A DNA stretch of 64,000 nucleotides from Geobacillus subterraneus (GTDB lineage Bacteria > Bacillota > Bacilli > Bacillales > Anoxybacillaceae): the NCBI RefSeq assembly GCF_001618685.1, contig NZ_CP014342.1, positions 1,674,001 through 1,738,000 on the forward strand, in the 5' to 3' direction. The notes under the pieces are model-generated. The model ran no database searches and was not told the DNA's origin. It saw only the letters and a program-made list of their open reading frames with translations. This document shows, one piece after another, positions 8,557 to 17,605 of this stretch; the stretch's first letter is position 1, and each line of letters starts with the position of its first letter. Position numbers and translations under genes: made by a program.

Positions 8557-9002
8557 CTGTCTCTCCCCTTCCCTTTTCGCTGTCCCGCTTTATCGAACAT
8601 TGATCCGAGGCTTAGAAGACCGGCGATTGAACGAAACATCCCGCTCTCCAGCATGGTTTCCCACATGAGGGAAAATGGTGGCATCAACTTCTCATTTCGC
8701 TGGCCTCATGTCGGCTAGAAATGATCCCTCTTTTCACTAACCTTCTAAACTTGGGGACACGGCTGTTGACCCGTTTAAGCCACCTCTTGTTGACTGAGCC
8801 AACCTGTCTGACGTTCACGCAACGGAAACAAGCACTTGTCCCCATATCGGTAAAGAGATTTGACACAGCGGTGAAAAATCCTTCTTTTCACCAAAGGAAA
8901 AGAGGAGGGGGCAAACAAAAAACGGACGAATCTTTCCTGTTAAGATCCGTCCGCATGTCCGTCAATTCAGCTCCAGCAACAAGGAGAGACCGTTCCGTTG
9001 AC
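8557..9002. other. Gene-poor gap with short hairpins
   Basis: No convincing gene is seen. It holds an 8-bp perfect hairpin (GGTGAAAA/TTTTCACC, 8870-8892) and the terminator at 8923-8953. A 60-codon minus-strand reading frame (8684-8866) lacks a ribosome site. Parts resemble insertion sequence debris, but no end or transposase can be defined. Confidence 0.4.
8914..8953 (-). terminator. Rho-independent terminator after the chrA unit
   Basis: A 12-bp stem with one mismatch (CGGACGAATCTT with AAGATCCGTCCG) is followed on the minus strand by TTTTTTGTTTG. It ends transcription coming from chrA and the short frame behind it. Confidence 0.75.
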
Positions 9003-9221
9003 TTAGCGATTCGCTGGCTTGCTTGCTGTTCCAGCAACGAACAGCCGCAGCGACCAAAAAGCGGCGAGCACGATGGCCAACGCGATCATCATGCGGCCGA
9101 GCGCGTTTTGTTGGCTGAGCAAGTAGCTGTTGCACACGCGCGCCGGCACAGCTAAATACAGCCAACCCATGACAACGAGCATCGAGATGACATTCGCATG
9201 AACAACGCCGAGGAAATACAC
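9003..9221 (-). CDS. Small membrane protein or transporter fragment downstream of chrA
   Basis: A 72-residue reading frame with two hydrophobic helices (ISMLVVMGWLYLAV and MMIALAIVLAAFWSLRLFVAG). It begins 25 bp after the chrA stop and ends just before a terminator, so it would be cotranscribed. The GTG start lacks a clear ribosome site, and open sequence continues a few codons upstream. It could be the C-terminal relic of a larger transporter. Function unknown. Confidence 0.35.
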   Translation of the reverse strand: MYFLGVVHANVISMLVVMGWLYLAVPARVCNSYLLSQQNALGRMMIALAIVLAAFWSLRLFVAGTASKPANR

Positions 9222-9246
9222 CCAAACGTCCGCCAGGCATCAAACA

Positions 9247-10449
9247 TTAACCGAACAACGCGCGAAGCCACCCGCCGACGAAGGAAACAAGAACAACCGC
9301 CCACGCCGGCCACTTCCAAACGGCAAGCAAAAGAAAGGCGACGAGGACAAACGCGAAATCGGCCAGCTCGTTCACCGCTTTTGTCCAAATCGGATCATAC
9401 AGCGCCGCGAGCAAAATCCCGACGACAGCGGCGTTAATGCCGGCAAGCGCCGCTTGGAAGCGCGGCTGACGGCGAAGCCAGTGCCAAAACGGAAAAGCGC
9501 CGAGCACAAGCAAAAAGGACGGAAGAAAAATCGCTGCCGTAGCCACGAGCGTGCCTTTCCAACCGAACGCAGCCATTCCGATGTACGCAGCAAACGTAAA
9601 CAGCGGCCCCGGAACGGCTTGCGCGGCGCTGTAACCGGCTAAAAATTGATCGGCGGTGACCCACCCTTGCGGCACCACTTCCGCTTCCAAAAGCGGCAGC
9701 ACGACATGCCCACCGCCAAACACGAGTGCCCCGGCGCGGTAAAAGCTGTCAAACAGCGCCCAAAGCGGCGAATGAACCCAAGCGCGGGCAAGCGGCAGCG
9801 CGACAAGCAGCACGGCAAACAAGGAAAGCAACAGAAAACCGGTGGAACGACGAATAAAAGGAGGGATGCCCACCAAAGACGGTTCGAGTGTTTTTCGCCG
9901 TCCGATCGCGCCGATGGCCCCTGCGATGGCAATCACCGTCACTTGGCTCCATGCCCCCGGCATGAGAAGCACGGCGATCGCCGCTGCGACCGCAAGCGTT
10001 GCCTCAAGGCGGCCGGCAGCGAATTTGCGCGCCATCTCCCATACCGCCTGAGCGACGACCGCGACAGCCGCCAACAGCAAGCCGTGCATCCAGCCCGCCT
10101 CTCCCAAAGAAGCATGTTGCAGCCAGACGGCAACCAAACTAAGCGCAACCGCCGATGGCAATGTAAACCCAAGCCAAGCCGCCAGCGCCCCCCAGACGCC
10201 GGCGCGCATCAGCCCGATGCCGATGCCGACCTGGCTGCTGGCCGGGCCAGGGAGAAATTGGCAAAGAGCGACGAGGTCGGCGTACGTTTTGTCGTCGATC
10301 CATTTTTTTCGTTTCACGTACTCTTCATAAAAATAGCCAAGATGGGCCACCGGACCGCCAAACGACGTCAAGCCAAGGCGAAGTGCCGTGATCCCGACCT
10401 CAAAGACGGAGCCGCGTCGGTCTCCTGCCCGTCGATTCTTTGCAGTCAT
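9247..10449 (-). CDS. chrA: Chromate transporter, ChrA family
   Basis: A 400-residue, two-domain (long-chain) CHR-family membrane protein, expected to export chromate by proton exchange, though many homologues have unknown substrates. Both halves carry the family motif: LRLGLTSFGGPVAHLGYF plus QFLPGPASSQ in the first, and FGGGHVVLPLLE plus QAVPGPLFTFAAYIG in the second. It is divergently placed to queT, sharing about 70 bp of upstream sequence. The length fits the family. Confidence 0.9.
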   Translation of the reverse strand: MTAKNRRAGDRRGSVFEVGITALRLGLTSFGGPVAHLGYFYEEYVKRKKWIDDKTYADLVALCQFLPGPASSQVGIGIGLMRAGVWGALAAWLGFTLPSAVALSLVAVWLQHASLGEAGWMHGLLLAAVAVVAQAVWEMARKFAAGRLEATLAVAAAIAVLLMPGAWSQVTVIAIAGAIGAIGRRKTLEPSLVGIPPFIRRSTGFLLLSLFAVLLVALPLARAWVHSPLWALFDSFYRAGALVFGGGHVVLPLLEAEVVPQGWVTADQFLAGYSAAQAVPGPLFTFAAYIGMAAFGWKGTLVATAAIFLPSFLLVLGAFPFWHWLRRQPRFQAALAGINAAVVGILLAALYDPIWTKAVNELADFAFVLVAFLLLAVWKWPAWAVVLVSFVGGWLRALFG

Positions 10450-10518
10450 GGATTCTGCTCCTTTCGTTCACGAGATGGTCATGCTACAATCATATCATCA
10501 TTCACGAGAGGAGAGAAG

Positions 10519-11025
10519 ATGATGAACGTTCGAACGATGGCGACCAACGGTTTGATCGCCGCCGTGTACATCGCGGTGACGGCGCTCATTCAGCCGTTTG
10601 GCTTTACGAATATTCAGTTTCGCGTATCAGAACTATTGAACCACCTCGTCGTATTTCGCCAAACATACGCCATTGGCATCGTGCTTGGTGTCTTTTTCGC
10701 CAATTTATTTTTCTCGCCGATTGTTGCGTATGACCTCGTATTCGGCGTCGGCCAGTCGGTGCTGGCGTTTCTGATCACGATCGTTTCCATGCGCTATATC
10801 AAGAACGTTTGGGCGCGTATGGCGGTCAATACGTTGTCGTTTACCGTTACGATGGGTCTCATCGCCCTTGAACTAAAACTCGCGCTCGGCTTTCCGTTTT
10901 GGCTCACATGGCTGACGACGGCCATCGGCGAATTTGTCGTTATGGCACTCGGCGCGCCGATCATGTACGCTGTTGGCCGCCGCTTAGCGCCGGAGCTGTT
11001 CAATTCCGCCCATCAAGGCCGTTAG
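10519..11025 (+). CDS. queT: QueT-family transporter (queuosine precursor, ECF S component)
   Basis: A 168-residue membrane protein with five to six helices. It matches the QueT family, thought to bring in queuosine precursors as an ECF substrate-specificity component. Typical segments are GLIAAVYIAVTALIQPFGF, QFRVSELLNHLVVF and LGAPIMYAVGRR. The frame stays open far upstream, but only ATG 10519 follows a Shine-Dalgarno (GAGAGGAG). No recognisable preQ1 riboswitch is seen in the short leader. A hairpin follows the gene. Confidence 0.85.
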   Translation: MMNVRTMATNGLIAAVYIAVTALIQPFGFTNIQFRVSELLNHLVVFRQTYAIGIVLGVFFANLFFSPIVAYDLVFGVGQSVLAFLITIVSMRYIKNVWARMAVNTLSFTVTMGLIALELKLALGFPFWLTWLTTAIGEFVVMALGAPIMYAVGRRLAPELFNSAHQGR

Positions 11026-11026
11026 C

Positions 11027-11054
11027 AGCCCCCTTGCGCCTCAGGCAGGGGGCT
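11027..11054 (+). terminator. Hairpin after queT
   Basis: A GC-rich stem (AGCCCCCTTG with CAGGGGGCT) begins two bases after the queT stop codon. The T-run behind it is weak (CGCTTCATT), so termination may be partial. Confidence 0.5.
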
Positions 11055-11136
11055 CGCTTCATTCGAAAGGCGCATTCCTCGTAGGCCCGCAAGGAAAGCC
11101 TTGATCAACCGTACGGGCTTTCCATATCCATTTTGA

Positions 11137-11393
11137 TTACGGCATCGAACGAACAGCCCATTCAATGACCAGCGACATCACAGCAAGCAAGATGACTCCC
11201 GCCGTCGTGATCTTCAGCGCCCCTCGCCATCTTGGCGATAGGCCCCGCCCCGCCCGAAGAACAGCAAGGCCGATCGCGATTCCGCCCCCCACATGAAAAG
11301 GCCCGCCGGGGTGACAAGCTGACGCCAATCGCTGATCCAAGCGCAGATGATAAGCGTCTGGCAGACAAGCAGGATGCACACGATGATTCTCAT
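11137..11393 (-). pseudogene. Small membrane protein gene broken by a frameshift in a G6 run
   Basis: Starting from ATG 11393, the frame reads MRIIVCILLVCQTLIICAW and enters FMWG at a run of six G (minus strand; 11285-11290), then stops early. One extra G would join it to the other frame, GGGIAIGLAVLRAG through LAVMSLVIEWAVRSMP, giving an 85-residue, three-helix membrane protein that ends at 11137. The start overlaps the stop of the EmrE-like gene (ATGA), which supports the upstream part as genuine. It is either a real mutation or a homopolymer sequencing error. Confidence 0.6.
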
Positions 11394-12394
11394 CGTTCTC
11401 CCCCTATGCGCTTGAGACGCCGAGCTGTTGAAATCGGCAGCGACGGGTGTTTGACCGTCCTTGTCGATTCGAAACTATGCCAGCAAATCCCGATGATGAT
11501 GACGGCCAAACCAACGAACGCCCATCCGTTTGGAAGCGGAGCGGACAAGAACAGCGCTTCGCCGATGACGGCAAACATGACTTCCGCGGACTGCGTCGCT
11601 TCCACAGCGGCCAGTTTCCGTTCGTTCCCTTTTGCCCGATCGGTAGCAATAAAAAACAACGTCGTCGCAATGACCCCGGAACTCATGGCCACGATGAACG
11701 ACTGCATCGTTTGCCCCGCCGACGGCACCCCTGATGTCAGCCAGCCCATCAACGCGACAATCAGCCAAAACGGCAGACTGGCCATCGTCATCCCCCATAC
11801 GCGTTGAAACGCATCAAGGCGCCCGGCGCAATGTTCGATCATTTTCCGATTGCCAAGCGGATACGCAAACGCGGCAATCAGTACAGGAAAGACCCCCAAC
11901 ACGATTTCATTCCATGCGAGATGGCCTGCTTGCTGGAACTGGATCAGAACGACGCCGAACAAAATCAAAAGCGAAATGAAGAGCGCCCGTTTTTCAATCG
12001 GACGGCGCACGGACATCGTTCCGTTTTGCGTTTCAATGGTTTTCGTAAACAGCGGGCTAAGCAGAACACCAGCCACAATCGTGCACTGCCATGTCCCAGC
12101 CACAAGCCACCCCGGCCCGTAGGCAGCCGCGTAGGTGAGCGGCGCGTAAAACAAGCCGAATCCGACCGTCCCCCAGGTGATCCACACCCGCGGATGGCGC
12201 TTGATGTCATGCCAAACCGGGCCGATGTTGCGGCGGAACAGAACGATGGCAAACAGCAGCGGCACCATAAAGAAAAAGCGAAGCGATGAACTCCACAGCC
12301 AGCTGCCGCCAGCTAATTCCATGGACCGATTCAAGATGAACGTGACGGCAAAAAAGAACGAAGCGACAAGCCCGATGGCCATTTCCCTCATCAT
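11390..12394 (-). CDS. Multidrug resistance efflux transporter family protein (EmrE-like DMT)
   Basis: A 334-residue membrane protein with about ten helices, matching the DMT-superfamily group annotated as multidrug resistance efflux transporters. Recognisable segments are FFFAVTFILNRSMELAGGSW, the GTWQCTIVAGVLLSPL region and FIATDRAKGNERKLAAVEAT. ATG 12394 has GGGG six bases upstream; in-frame ATGs at 12400 and 12391 are alternatives. It is translationally coupled to the broken small membrane gene downstream. Substrate unknown. Confidence 0.8.
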   Translation of the reverse strand: MMREMAIGLVASFFFAVTFILNRSMELAGGSWLWSSSLRFFFMVPLLFAIVLFRRNIGPVWHDIKRHPRVWITWGTVGFGLFYAPLTYAAAYGPGWLVAGTWQCTIVAGVLLSPLFTKTIETQNGTMSVRRPIEKRALFISLLILFGVVLIQFQQAGHLAWNEIVLGVFPVLIAAFAYPLGNRKMIEHCAGRLDAFQRVWGMTMASLPFWLIVALMGWLTSGVPSAGQTMQSFIVAMSSGVIATTLFFIATDRAKGNERKLAAVEATQSAEVMFAVIGEALFLSAPLPNGWAFVGLAVIIIGICWHSFESTRTVKHPSLPISTARRLKRIGGER

Positions 12395-12400
12395 TCCCAT

Positions 12401-12845
12401 CCCCTTCGCAATGTCACAGAACAGTTTTATTGTATCTTATTATTCGAAATTTTCCTATTTGTTTTATTGATTATTTAGAACATAGTTTTATTTAATAAGA
12501 TAACGGTTATTTTGTCCATTTTTCTCAGCAGCAAGCCATAAAAAAGGCGCCCACGCAAGAAAGTGGACGCGCGTTGATGATAGTTTGTTGGCCAGCATCA
12601 GCGGGACGCCGTCATTTTGGTTCCAAACCGACGGGAAGTAGTTGAGCGCCGACATACGGCGCAACTCCGATCGTAAATCCCGGCCGTTTGAAGCGCAGGA
12701 CAAACCGGTTCTTTATAGCCGCCGCTCGGGTTTTTTTGCGGTTTGACCAGCACATACCGTGTCATTTTCAAAACAAGGAGCGCGAGCTGCTAGTCGCGCT
12801 TCGTCCGTGCGGCGTCCTGATGGAAATGCCAGTAAATAGATCGAC
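12401..12845. other. Intergenic gap between the EmrE-like gene and livK
   Basis: No supported gene. A minus-strand frame (12488-12703) has no ribosome site and its product is not recognised. The gap contains a terminator-like hairpin at 12541-12570 and a 7-bp AGCGCGA/TCGCGCT inverted repeat near 12780-12800. AT-rich sequence at 12410-12530 may hold the promoter of the EmrE-like gene. Confidence 0.4.
12541..12570 (-). terminator. Probable terminator downstream of the acyl-CoA/ABC operon
   Basis: On the minus strand, GCGTCCAC and GTGGGCGC form an 8-bp stem with one mismatch, followed by CTTTTTTATGG. It lies about 275 bp past the livK stop and is the first good terminator for that operon. Confidence 0.5.
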
Positions 12846-14045
12846 TTATTTCTTTAGCTCGATCGGCACAACTTTGCCATTTTCCACTGCTGCAACAATA
12901 ATTTTTGATTCAAAGCCGCCGTCATCGCCAACCTTCGGAACGACATACACTTGCTTGTCTTTCGGGATGTTTTTCAACCCTTCATTCATATGTTCGCGAA
13001 TAGCGGCGGGATCATCGACCGTGCCAGCCGCCTTCATCGCTTCGACAAAGGCGTAAAGAGCCAAGTAGTTATAGGCAGACTCCGAGCTTGCTTCGGCATT
13101 GTACTTCGCCCGGTAGTTTTCCACAAACTGCGGGGCTCCCGGCTCTTTCGACTCAACGAGCGGCATGACGCCGATCGCGCCCTCAAGCATCTCGTAAGAG
13201 CCGACGACCCGCTTCATTTCATCCAACTTCGCCTGGTCCATGACAATAAAGCCGCCTTTAAAGCCAAGTTCGCGCGCCTGTTTCACCACTTTCGCCGTCG
13301 GCTCCGACGGTCCGCCGATAAACAAGACATCCGGCTTTTCTTTTAACGCGTTCGTGATGATCGTGAAGAAATCGGTGTCTTTCGTAAAGTCAATTGATGT
13401 GTTATAGACCACTTCTCCGCCTTGCTTTTCCCAATATGGCAACAGTTTTTCCGTCCAGTCTTTCCCGTATTGCGTCGCTGTCGGCAAGACAGCCAGCTTT
13501 TTACCAAACCGCTTCATCACATAATCGGTAAATGTCGGAATGTAGCCATCATAACGCGGCGGGATGCGGATCGTCAGCTTGTTGCCGGTCTGTGTGATTT
13601 TCGGCTCACTCGTATAGGCCGCGATAAGGAAATTGTCCGTTTGGTTGAACACTTGCAACGCCATGACCCCACCGCTGTGCGGAGTGAAAATGATCGGCGT
13701 ATGATGTTCTTGGACAAGCCGTTTCGCATTGGCGGCTGTTTCATTTGGCAAATATTTATCATCTAACGACACCACATTGATTTGATAGGTCTTTCCGTTG
13801 ACTTCAAACCCGCCGTTTTTATTGATTTCGTCCGCCGCCATCTTCACGCCGTTTAACGTCCGTTCCCCGTAGTAGGCGGCCGGACCGCTAAGCGGTCCGC
13901 TGTAACCGATATTGACGACGTTGTCGCCTCCACCTCCATTACCGCTTTTGGCATTATTGTTTGTTGTCGGGCTGTTGCATGCCGCAAGCATCAACGCCAT
14001 GACGGCCGTCATCATGGCCGCGATCGGCCATTTTCTTTTTTTCAT
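12846..14045 (-). CDS. ABC transporter substrate-binding lipoprotein (LivK-type)
   Basis: A 399-residue periplasmic-binding-type lipoprotein. The signal peptide MKKRKWPIAAMMTAVMALML ends in lipobox LAAC, followed by a Thr/Asn/Gly-rich linker. The mature part is a type I (Leu/Ile/Val) binding protein: NIGYSGPLSGPAAYYGE, GVKMAADEINKNGGF and a C-terminal VVPKVGDDGGF. ATG 14045 follows GGGGGGAG. It is the last gene of the operon and lies 131 bp behind livF. Such proteins also bind aromatic, short-chain and dicarboxylic acids. Given the beta-oxidation neighbours, a carboxylic acid is more likely than an amino acid (inference). Confidence 0.88.
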   Translation of the reverse strand: MKKRKWPIAAMMTAVMALMLAACNSPTTNNNAKSGNGGGGDNVVNIGYSGPLSGPAAYYGERTLNGVKMAADEINKNGGFEVNGKTYQINVVSLDDKYLPNETAANAKRLVQEHHTPIIFTPHSGGVMALQVFNQTDNFLIAAYTSEPKITQTGNKLTIRIPPRYDGYIPTFTDYVMKRFGKKLAVLPTATQYGKDWTEKLLPYWEKQGGEVVYNTSIDFTKDTDFFTIITNALKEKPDVLFIGGPSEPTAKVVKQARELGFKGGFIVMDQAKLDEMKRVVGSYEMLEGAIGVMPLVESKEPGAPQFVENYRAKYNAEASSESAYNYLALYAFVEAMKAAGTVDDPAAIREHMNEGLKNIPKDKQVYVVPKVGDDGGFESKIIVAAVENGKVVPIELKK

Positions 14046-14106
14046 TCCGCTCCCCCCTATTTTTATTCTAAAATATATTTGGATGAATAAGTGCCGCGAC
14101 CGTGGT

Positions 14107-14117
14107 TCACCTCCTTT
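14107..14117 (-). promoter_or_regulatory. Strong Shine-Dalgarno without a matching gene before livK
   Basis: AAAGGAGGTGA lies in the 131-bp leader between livF and livK. No long gene starts from it. The overlapping GTG at 14110 opens only 15 codons, ending near 14064. It may set up a leader peptide or a ribosome standby site for the abundant binding protein; it may also be chance. Confidence 0.3.
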
Positions 14118-14176
14118 CAATGCAGGCGCATCGCTTGCTTTCGCCCGCGAAATACGCCATTCGCGGCAATCGCTTG

Positions 14177-14884
14177 TCATGTTCCAATGTACGCCTTGCG
14201 GACATCGTCGTTGGCGAGCAGCTCCTCCGCTGTTCCTGAAGCAACGATCGTTCCATTTTCAAACACATAGCCGTGATGAGCGATGGACAACGCCGCATGG
14301 GCGTTTTGTTCGGCGAGCAAAATCGTCGTCCCCTCTTGATTGATTTGTTTAATCGTGGCAAACATTTGCTCGACAATGAGCGGAGCGAGTCCAACCGACG
14401 GTTCATCAAGCAAGAGCACCGCGGGACGCGACATTAGCGCGCGGCCGATGGCAAGCATTTGCTGCTGGCCGCCGCTTAGCGATCCGGCTGGCTCGTTTCG
14501 TTTTTCATGCAAAATCGGGAACAGCTCGTATACATGTTCCAGCGAGCGGCGGATGCCTTCCTTATCTTTTCGGTGAACATACGCGCCCATAAGCAAGTTT
14601 TCGTATACGCTCATGCGGACAAACAGCTTGCGCCCTTCGGCGCATTGCACGATGCCGCGCTGAACGATCCGGTCAGGCGGCAGCGAGTCAATGCGTTCGC
14701 CATCAAGGCGGATTTCCCCTTGCACCGGTTTATGCAGCCCGCTGATCGTGCGAAACAGCGTGCTTTTCCCAGCCCCGTTGGCGCCAAGCAACACCGCGAT
14801 TTCCCCCGGCTTAACGAAAAACGTCACATCGCGAATCGCCGTGAAGCTGCCGTAGCGGACAGATACGTTCGTCAACTCAAGCAA
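14177..14884 (-). CDS. ABC transporter ATP-binding protein (LivF-type)
   Basis: A 235-residue ATPase of the branched-chain importer class. Walker A GANGAGKST near 34, LSGGQQQML signature, Walker B VLLLDEPSVGLAP (the SVGLAP ending is typical of LivF) and ILLAEQNAHAAL switch region. It overlaps livG by 8 bp. It pairs with LivG to drive the LivH/LivM permease. Confidence 0.92.
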   Translation of the reverse strand: MLELTNVSVRYGSFTAIRDVTFFVKPGEIAVLLGANGAGKSTLFRTISGLHKPVQGEIRLDGERIDSLPPDRIVQRGIVQCAEGRKLFVRMSVYENLLMGAYVHRKDKEGIRRSLEHVYELFPILHEKRNEPAGSLSGGQQQMLAIGRALMSRPAVLLLDEPSVGLAPLIVEQMFATIKQINQEGTTILLAEQNAHAALSIAHHGYVFENGTIVASGTAEELLANDDVRKAYIGT

Positions 14885-15641
14885 CGGTGCTCCCCCCTAG
14901 ATACGCTTGAATGACCGCCTCGTTGTTTTGCACTTCTTCCGGCGTCCCTTCGGCAATTTTTTCGCCGTAATTGAGCACCATAATGCGGTCAGCGATTTTC
15001 ATAATCATCGACATTTTATGTTCAATGAGACAAACTGTCAGGCCGCCCTTGACCATTTTGACAATCAGCTCTTCCAACCCTTCCGTTTCGTCCGGGTTGA
15101 CGCCGGCAGCCGGCTCGTCAAGCAGGACGAGTTCCGGATCGGTCGCCAAGGCGAGCGCAAACGCCACCCGCTTCTTCTGCTCCTGCGACAGGTTAGCAAC
15201 GAGCCGATCCGCCACATCGGTGAGCCCAACAAAGTCGAGCACTTCCATCGCCTTTTCTTTGCATGCCTGTTCCTCGCGGCGGTGCCGTTTTGTGCGCAAA
15301 ATGGCGTCAAACACATTCGATGTGGTGCGCAGCCGATGGCCGATGATGACGTTGTCCATCACCGTCGACTGTTCAAACAAATGGGTCGTTTGAAACGTGC
15401 GGGCGATGCCGAGCTTCGCCCGTTCATTCGCCGGCAGGCGGGTAATGTCGCAGCCTTTAAACGTAATCGTGCCGGATGTCGGCCGGTGCAAGCCGCTAAT
15501 TAAATTGAAAAACGTCGATTTCCCGGCGCCGTTCGGGCCGATGATGGCGTTTACTTTCCCCTGTTCGACGGAAAACGTGACGTCATTGACCGCCAGCAAC
15601 CCGCCAAACCGTTTCGTCAACCGTTCGACGTGCAAAAACAT
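14877..15641 (-). CDS. ABC transporter ATP-binding protein (LivG-type)
   Basis: A 254-residue ATPase. Walker A GPNGAGKST near 36, IARTFQTTHLF (LivG-type Q-loop), LSQEQKKRV signature and Walker B VLLDEPAAGVNP, followed by LIEHKMSMIM. The C-terminal AYLGG ending is usual for LivG. It starts 2 bp after the livM stop and overlaps livF, so the four transport genes are tightly coupled. Confidence 0.92.
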   Translation of the reverse strand: MFLHVERLTKRFGGLLAVNDVTFSVEQGKVNAIIGPNGAGKSTFFNLISGLHRPTSGTITFKGCDITRLPANERAKLGIARTFQTTHLFEQSTVMDNVIIGHRLRTTSNVFDAILRTKRHRREEQACKEKAMEVLDFVGLTDVADRLVANLSQEQKKRVAFALALATDPELVLLDEPAAGVNPDETEGLEELIVKMVKGGLTVCLIEHKMSMIMKIADRIMVLNYGEKIAEGTPEEVQNNEAVIQAYLGGSTVA

Positions 15642-15643
15642 GG

Positions 15644-16684
15644 TTATCCCTCCTCTACGTGCCGTTCGCTCCGTCCTTGGCGCGAGGCCGCCAGTTCAGC
15701 AGCGGTCCGGTTCGCCCTCTGTTCAAGGCGGCGCACCTCTGCACGTTTCGCCTGATAACGGATGAAGCCGCCGGCAATGCCGTGCGGATAAAAGATGATC
15801 AAAAGCGTCAACACCGGGCCAAAAATGAGCATTCGGTAGTCTTGCAAAAATTGCAGCTGCTGGGATAAAAACGTAATGAGCAGCGTGCCGACGACCGGTC
15901 CGGCAAGCGTGCCGATGCCGCCGACAAGCAAGTACGTTAAAAAGTCAAACATGACGGTGACGTATGCGATATCCGGGCCGAGAAAGCGAATGAATGACGC
16001 ATACAGCGCTCCGGCGAGCGACGTAAAAAAGACGGACAGCACAAACGAGGCGAGCTTGTTTTTCATCGTCGAGATGCCAAGCGTCAACGCGAGCTCTTCA
16101 CTGTTGCGAATGGCGATATACGTCCTTCCCGTCAGCGAATCAACGAGCCGGTACATCACAAACATGACCGCAAGCAAGAAAAACAAAACCAAATAATATT
16201 GGGCGACCGGCGTCTGAAACGACAGCGGTCCGATGTCGCCTGGCGCCGGAATGCCGATAAAGCCGCGCACTCCGCCGGTCAAGCTGTCCCATTTATCAAT
16301 CACTAAATAAATGATATACCCGACACATAGCGTATAAATGGCGAAAAAATGCTCTTTCGTCCGCAAGGCGACAAGGCCGATCACCAGGCCTAGCAGCGAT
16401 GTGAATGCGCACGAGAGTACGAACGCCCACCAAAACGGAAGCCCAACTTTCACGGTCAAAATGCCGAGCGTATAGGCGCCAACGGCAAAAAATCCAGCGT
16501 GGGCAAGGGACAAATAACCGGTATAGCCAGCAAATAAGTTCAACCCGTAAACGGCGATCATCCAAATAAAGGAGATCGTCATCATGTGCAAGTAATAGCC
16601 GTTGGTCACAAGCAGTGGGAAGGCGAGTGCCAACGCCGCGAGAACAGCAAGCCATAGGCGTCGTTTTTCGAAAACGGCCATCAA
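15644..16684 (-). CDS. Branched-chain-type ABC transporter permease (LivM-type)
   Basis: A 346-residue integral membrane permease with about ten helices. It matches LivM: YGLNLFAGYTGYLSLAHAGFF near residue 45, GGVRGFIGIPAPGDIGPLSF, and the EAA-like segment near GGIGTLAGPVVGTLL. A charged C-terminal tail (about 30 residues, Arg- and Glu-rich) is longer than usual. It overlaps livH by 4 bp. Confidence 0.9.
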   Translation of the reverse strand: MMAVFEKRRLWLAVLAALALAFPLLVTNGYYLHMMTISFIWMIAVYGLNLFAGYTGYLSLAHAGFFAVGAYTLGILTVKVGLPFWWAFVLSCAFTSLLGLVIGLVALRTKEHFFAIYTLCVGYIIYLVIDKWDSLTGGVRGFIGIPAPGDIGPLSFQTPVAQYYLVLFFLLAVMFVMYRLVDSLTGRTYIAIRNSEELALTLGISTMKNKLASFVLSVFFTSLAGALYASFIRFLGPDIAYVTVMFDFLTYLLVGGIGTLAGPVVGTLLITFLSQQLQFLQDYRMLIFGPVLTLLIIFYPHGIAGGFIRYQAKRAEVRRLEQRANRTAAELAASRQGRSERHVEEG

Positions 16685-17544
16685 TGTCCCTCCTTGGCAA
16701 ACAGTCCGTTCGGTTTGACCGTTAAAATGATGACAAGAATGACAAAAGCAATAATGTCTTTATAGTCATTTGACACGTATGTCGCCCCTAAGCTTTCACT
16801 AAATCCTAAAATATAGCCGCCGACAATCGCGCCAGGAATGCTCCCCATGCCGCCGAGAATAATGATGACGAACGCTTTCAAGATGACGAGATGACCCATG
16901 CCGGGAAACACGAGGTTGATCGGCGAAGCGAGCGAGGCGGCGAGCGCTGCCAAACCGCCGGAAAGAAGAAACGTCATCATGGCGACTTTGTTCGTGTTAA
17001 TGCCGACTAAATTCGCTCCTTCGCGGCTTTGTGCCATTGCGATGATCGAAGCACCGATGAACGTCTTTTTCAAGAAGAGGTAAAGCAAGATCATGATGAC
17101 AACAGTGGATGCGATGATGAGGATGCGTTGAACCGTGAGCGTCAAGCCGAAAACGGTGATGACATTGCCGTATGGCGTCGGCATCGTTTGATAGTCCGCC
17201 CCCCAGACGTATTGGGCGAACGCTTCCAAAAACAGCAAAATGCCGATCGCCGCAATTTTATCATGAAGCGGCGGCGCGTCGCGAAGCGGATAAAACACCA
17301 ACCGCTCCATCAAGACGCCAAGCAGCCCGACCGCCACCATCGACACGACAATGGCAAGCCCATACGGCAGCCCAGCTTGACTCATGGCGGTGAGCGTGAC
17401 ATAACCGCCCATCATATACAGCGCGCCGTGGGCAAAGTTTGGGATATGCAAAATGCCGTAGACGAGCGTTAAGCCTAAGGCGACAAGGCTGTAAACGCTT
17501 CCAACCGTCAGGCCGTTTAACAGCTGCTGGATAAACAATTCCAT
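16681..17544 (-). CDS. Branched-chain-type ABC transporter permease (LivH-type)
   Basis: A 287-residue membrane permease with about eight helices. It matches LivH: QLLNGLTVGSVYSLVALGLT at the start, GILHIPNFAHGALYMMGGYV next, and FVIIILGGMGSIPGAIVGG toward the end. ATG 17544 follows GGGGGATCGGG; the frame is open to 17568. It follows the tetR gene by 62 bp and begins the transport half of the operon. Confidence 0.9.
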   Translation of the reverse strand: MELFIQQLLNGLTVGSVYSLVALGLTLVYGILHIPNFAHGALYMMGGYVTLTAMSQAGLPYGLAIVVSMVAVGLLGVLMERLVFYPLRDAPPLHDKIAAIGILLFLEAFAQYVWGADYQTMPTPYGNVITVFGLTLTVQRILIIASTVVIMILLYLFLKKTFIGASIIAMAQSREGANLVGINTNKVAMMTFLLSGGLAALAASLASPINLVFPGMGHLVILKAFVIIILGGMGSIPGAIVGGYILGFSESLGATYVSNDYKDIIAFVILVIILTVKPNGLFAKEGH

Positions 17545-17605
17545 CCCGATCCCCCTTATCTCGTGCATTGGAAGCGGACGAGCCGCCCTAACGGTTCGAT
17601 GGAGT

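Noticed and set aside
8641-8900. Remnant of an IS4-type element
   Set aside because: Some end-like words and a 60-codon frame are present, but no transposase motif, paired ends or target duplication can be shown.
9646-10518. Long open plus-strand frame upstream of queT
   Set aside because: It runs antisense through chrA, has a composition unlike a real protein (Arg, Gln and His rich), and only its end is QueT.
10440-10518. preQ1 riboswitch before queT
   Set aside because: No preQ1-type stem with an A-rich tail was found in the short leader.
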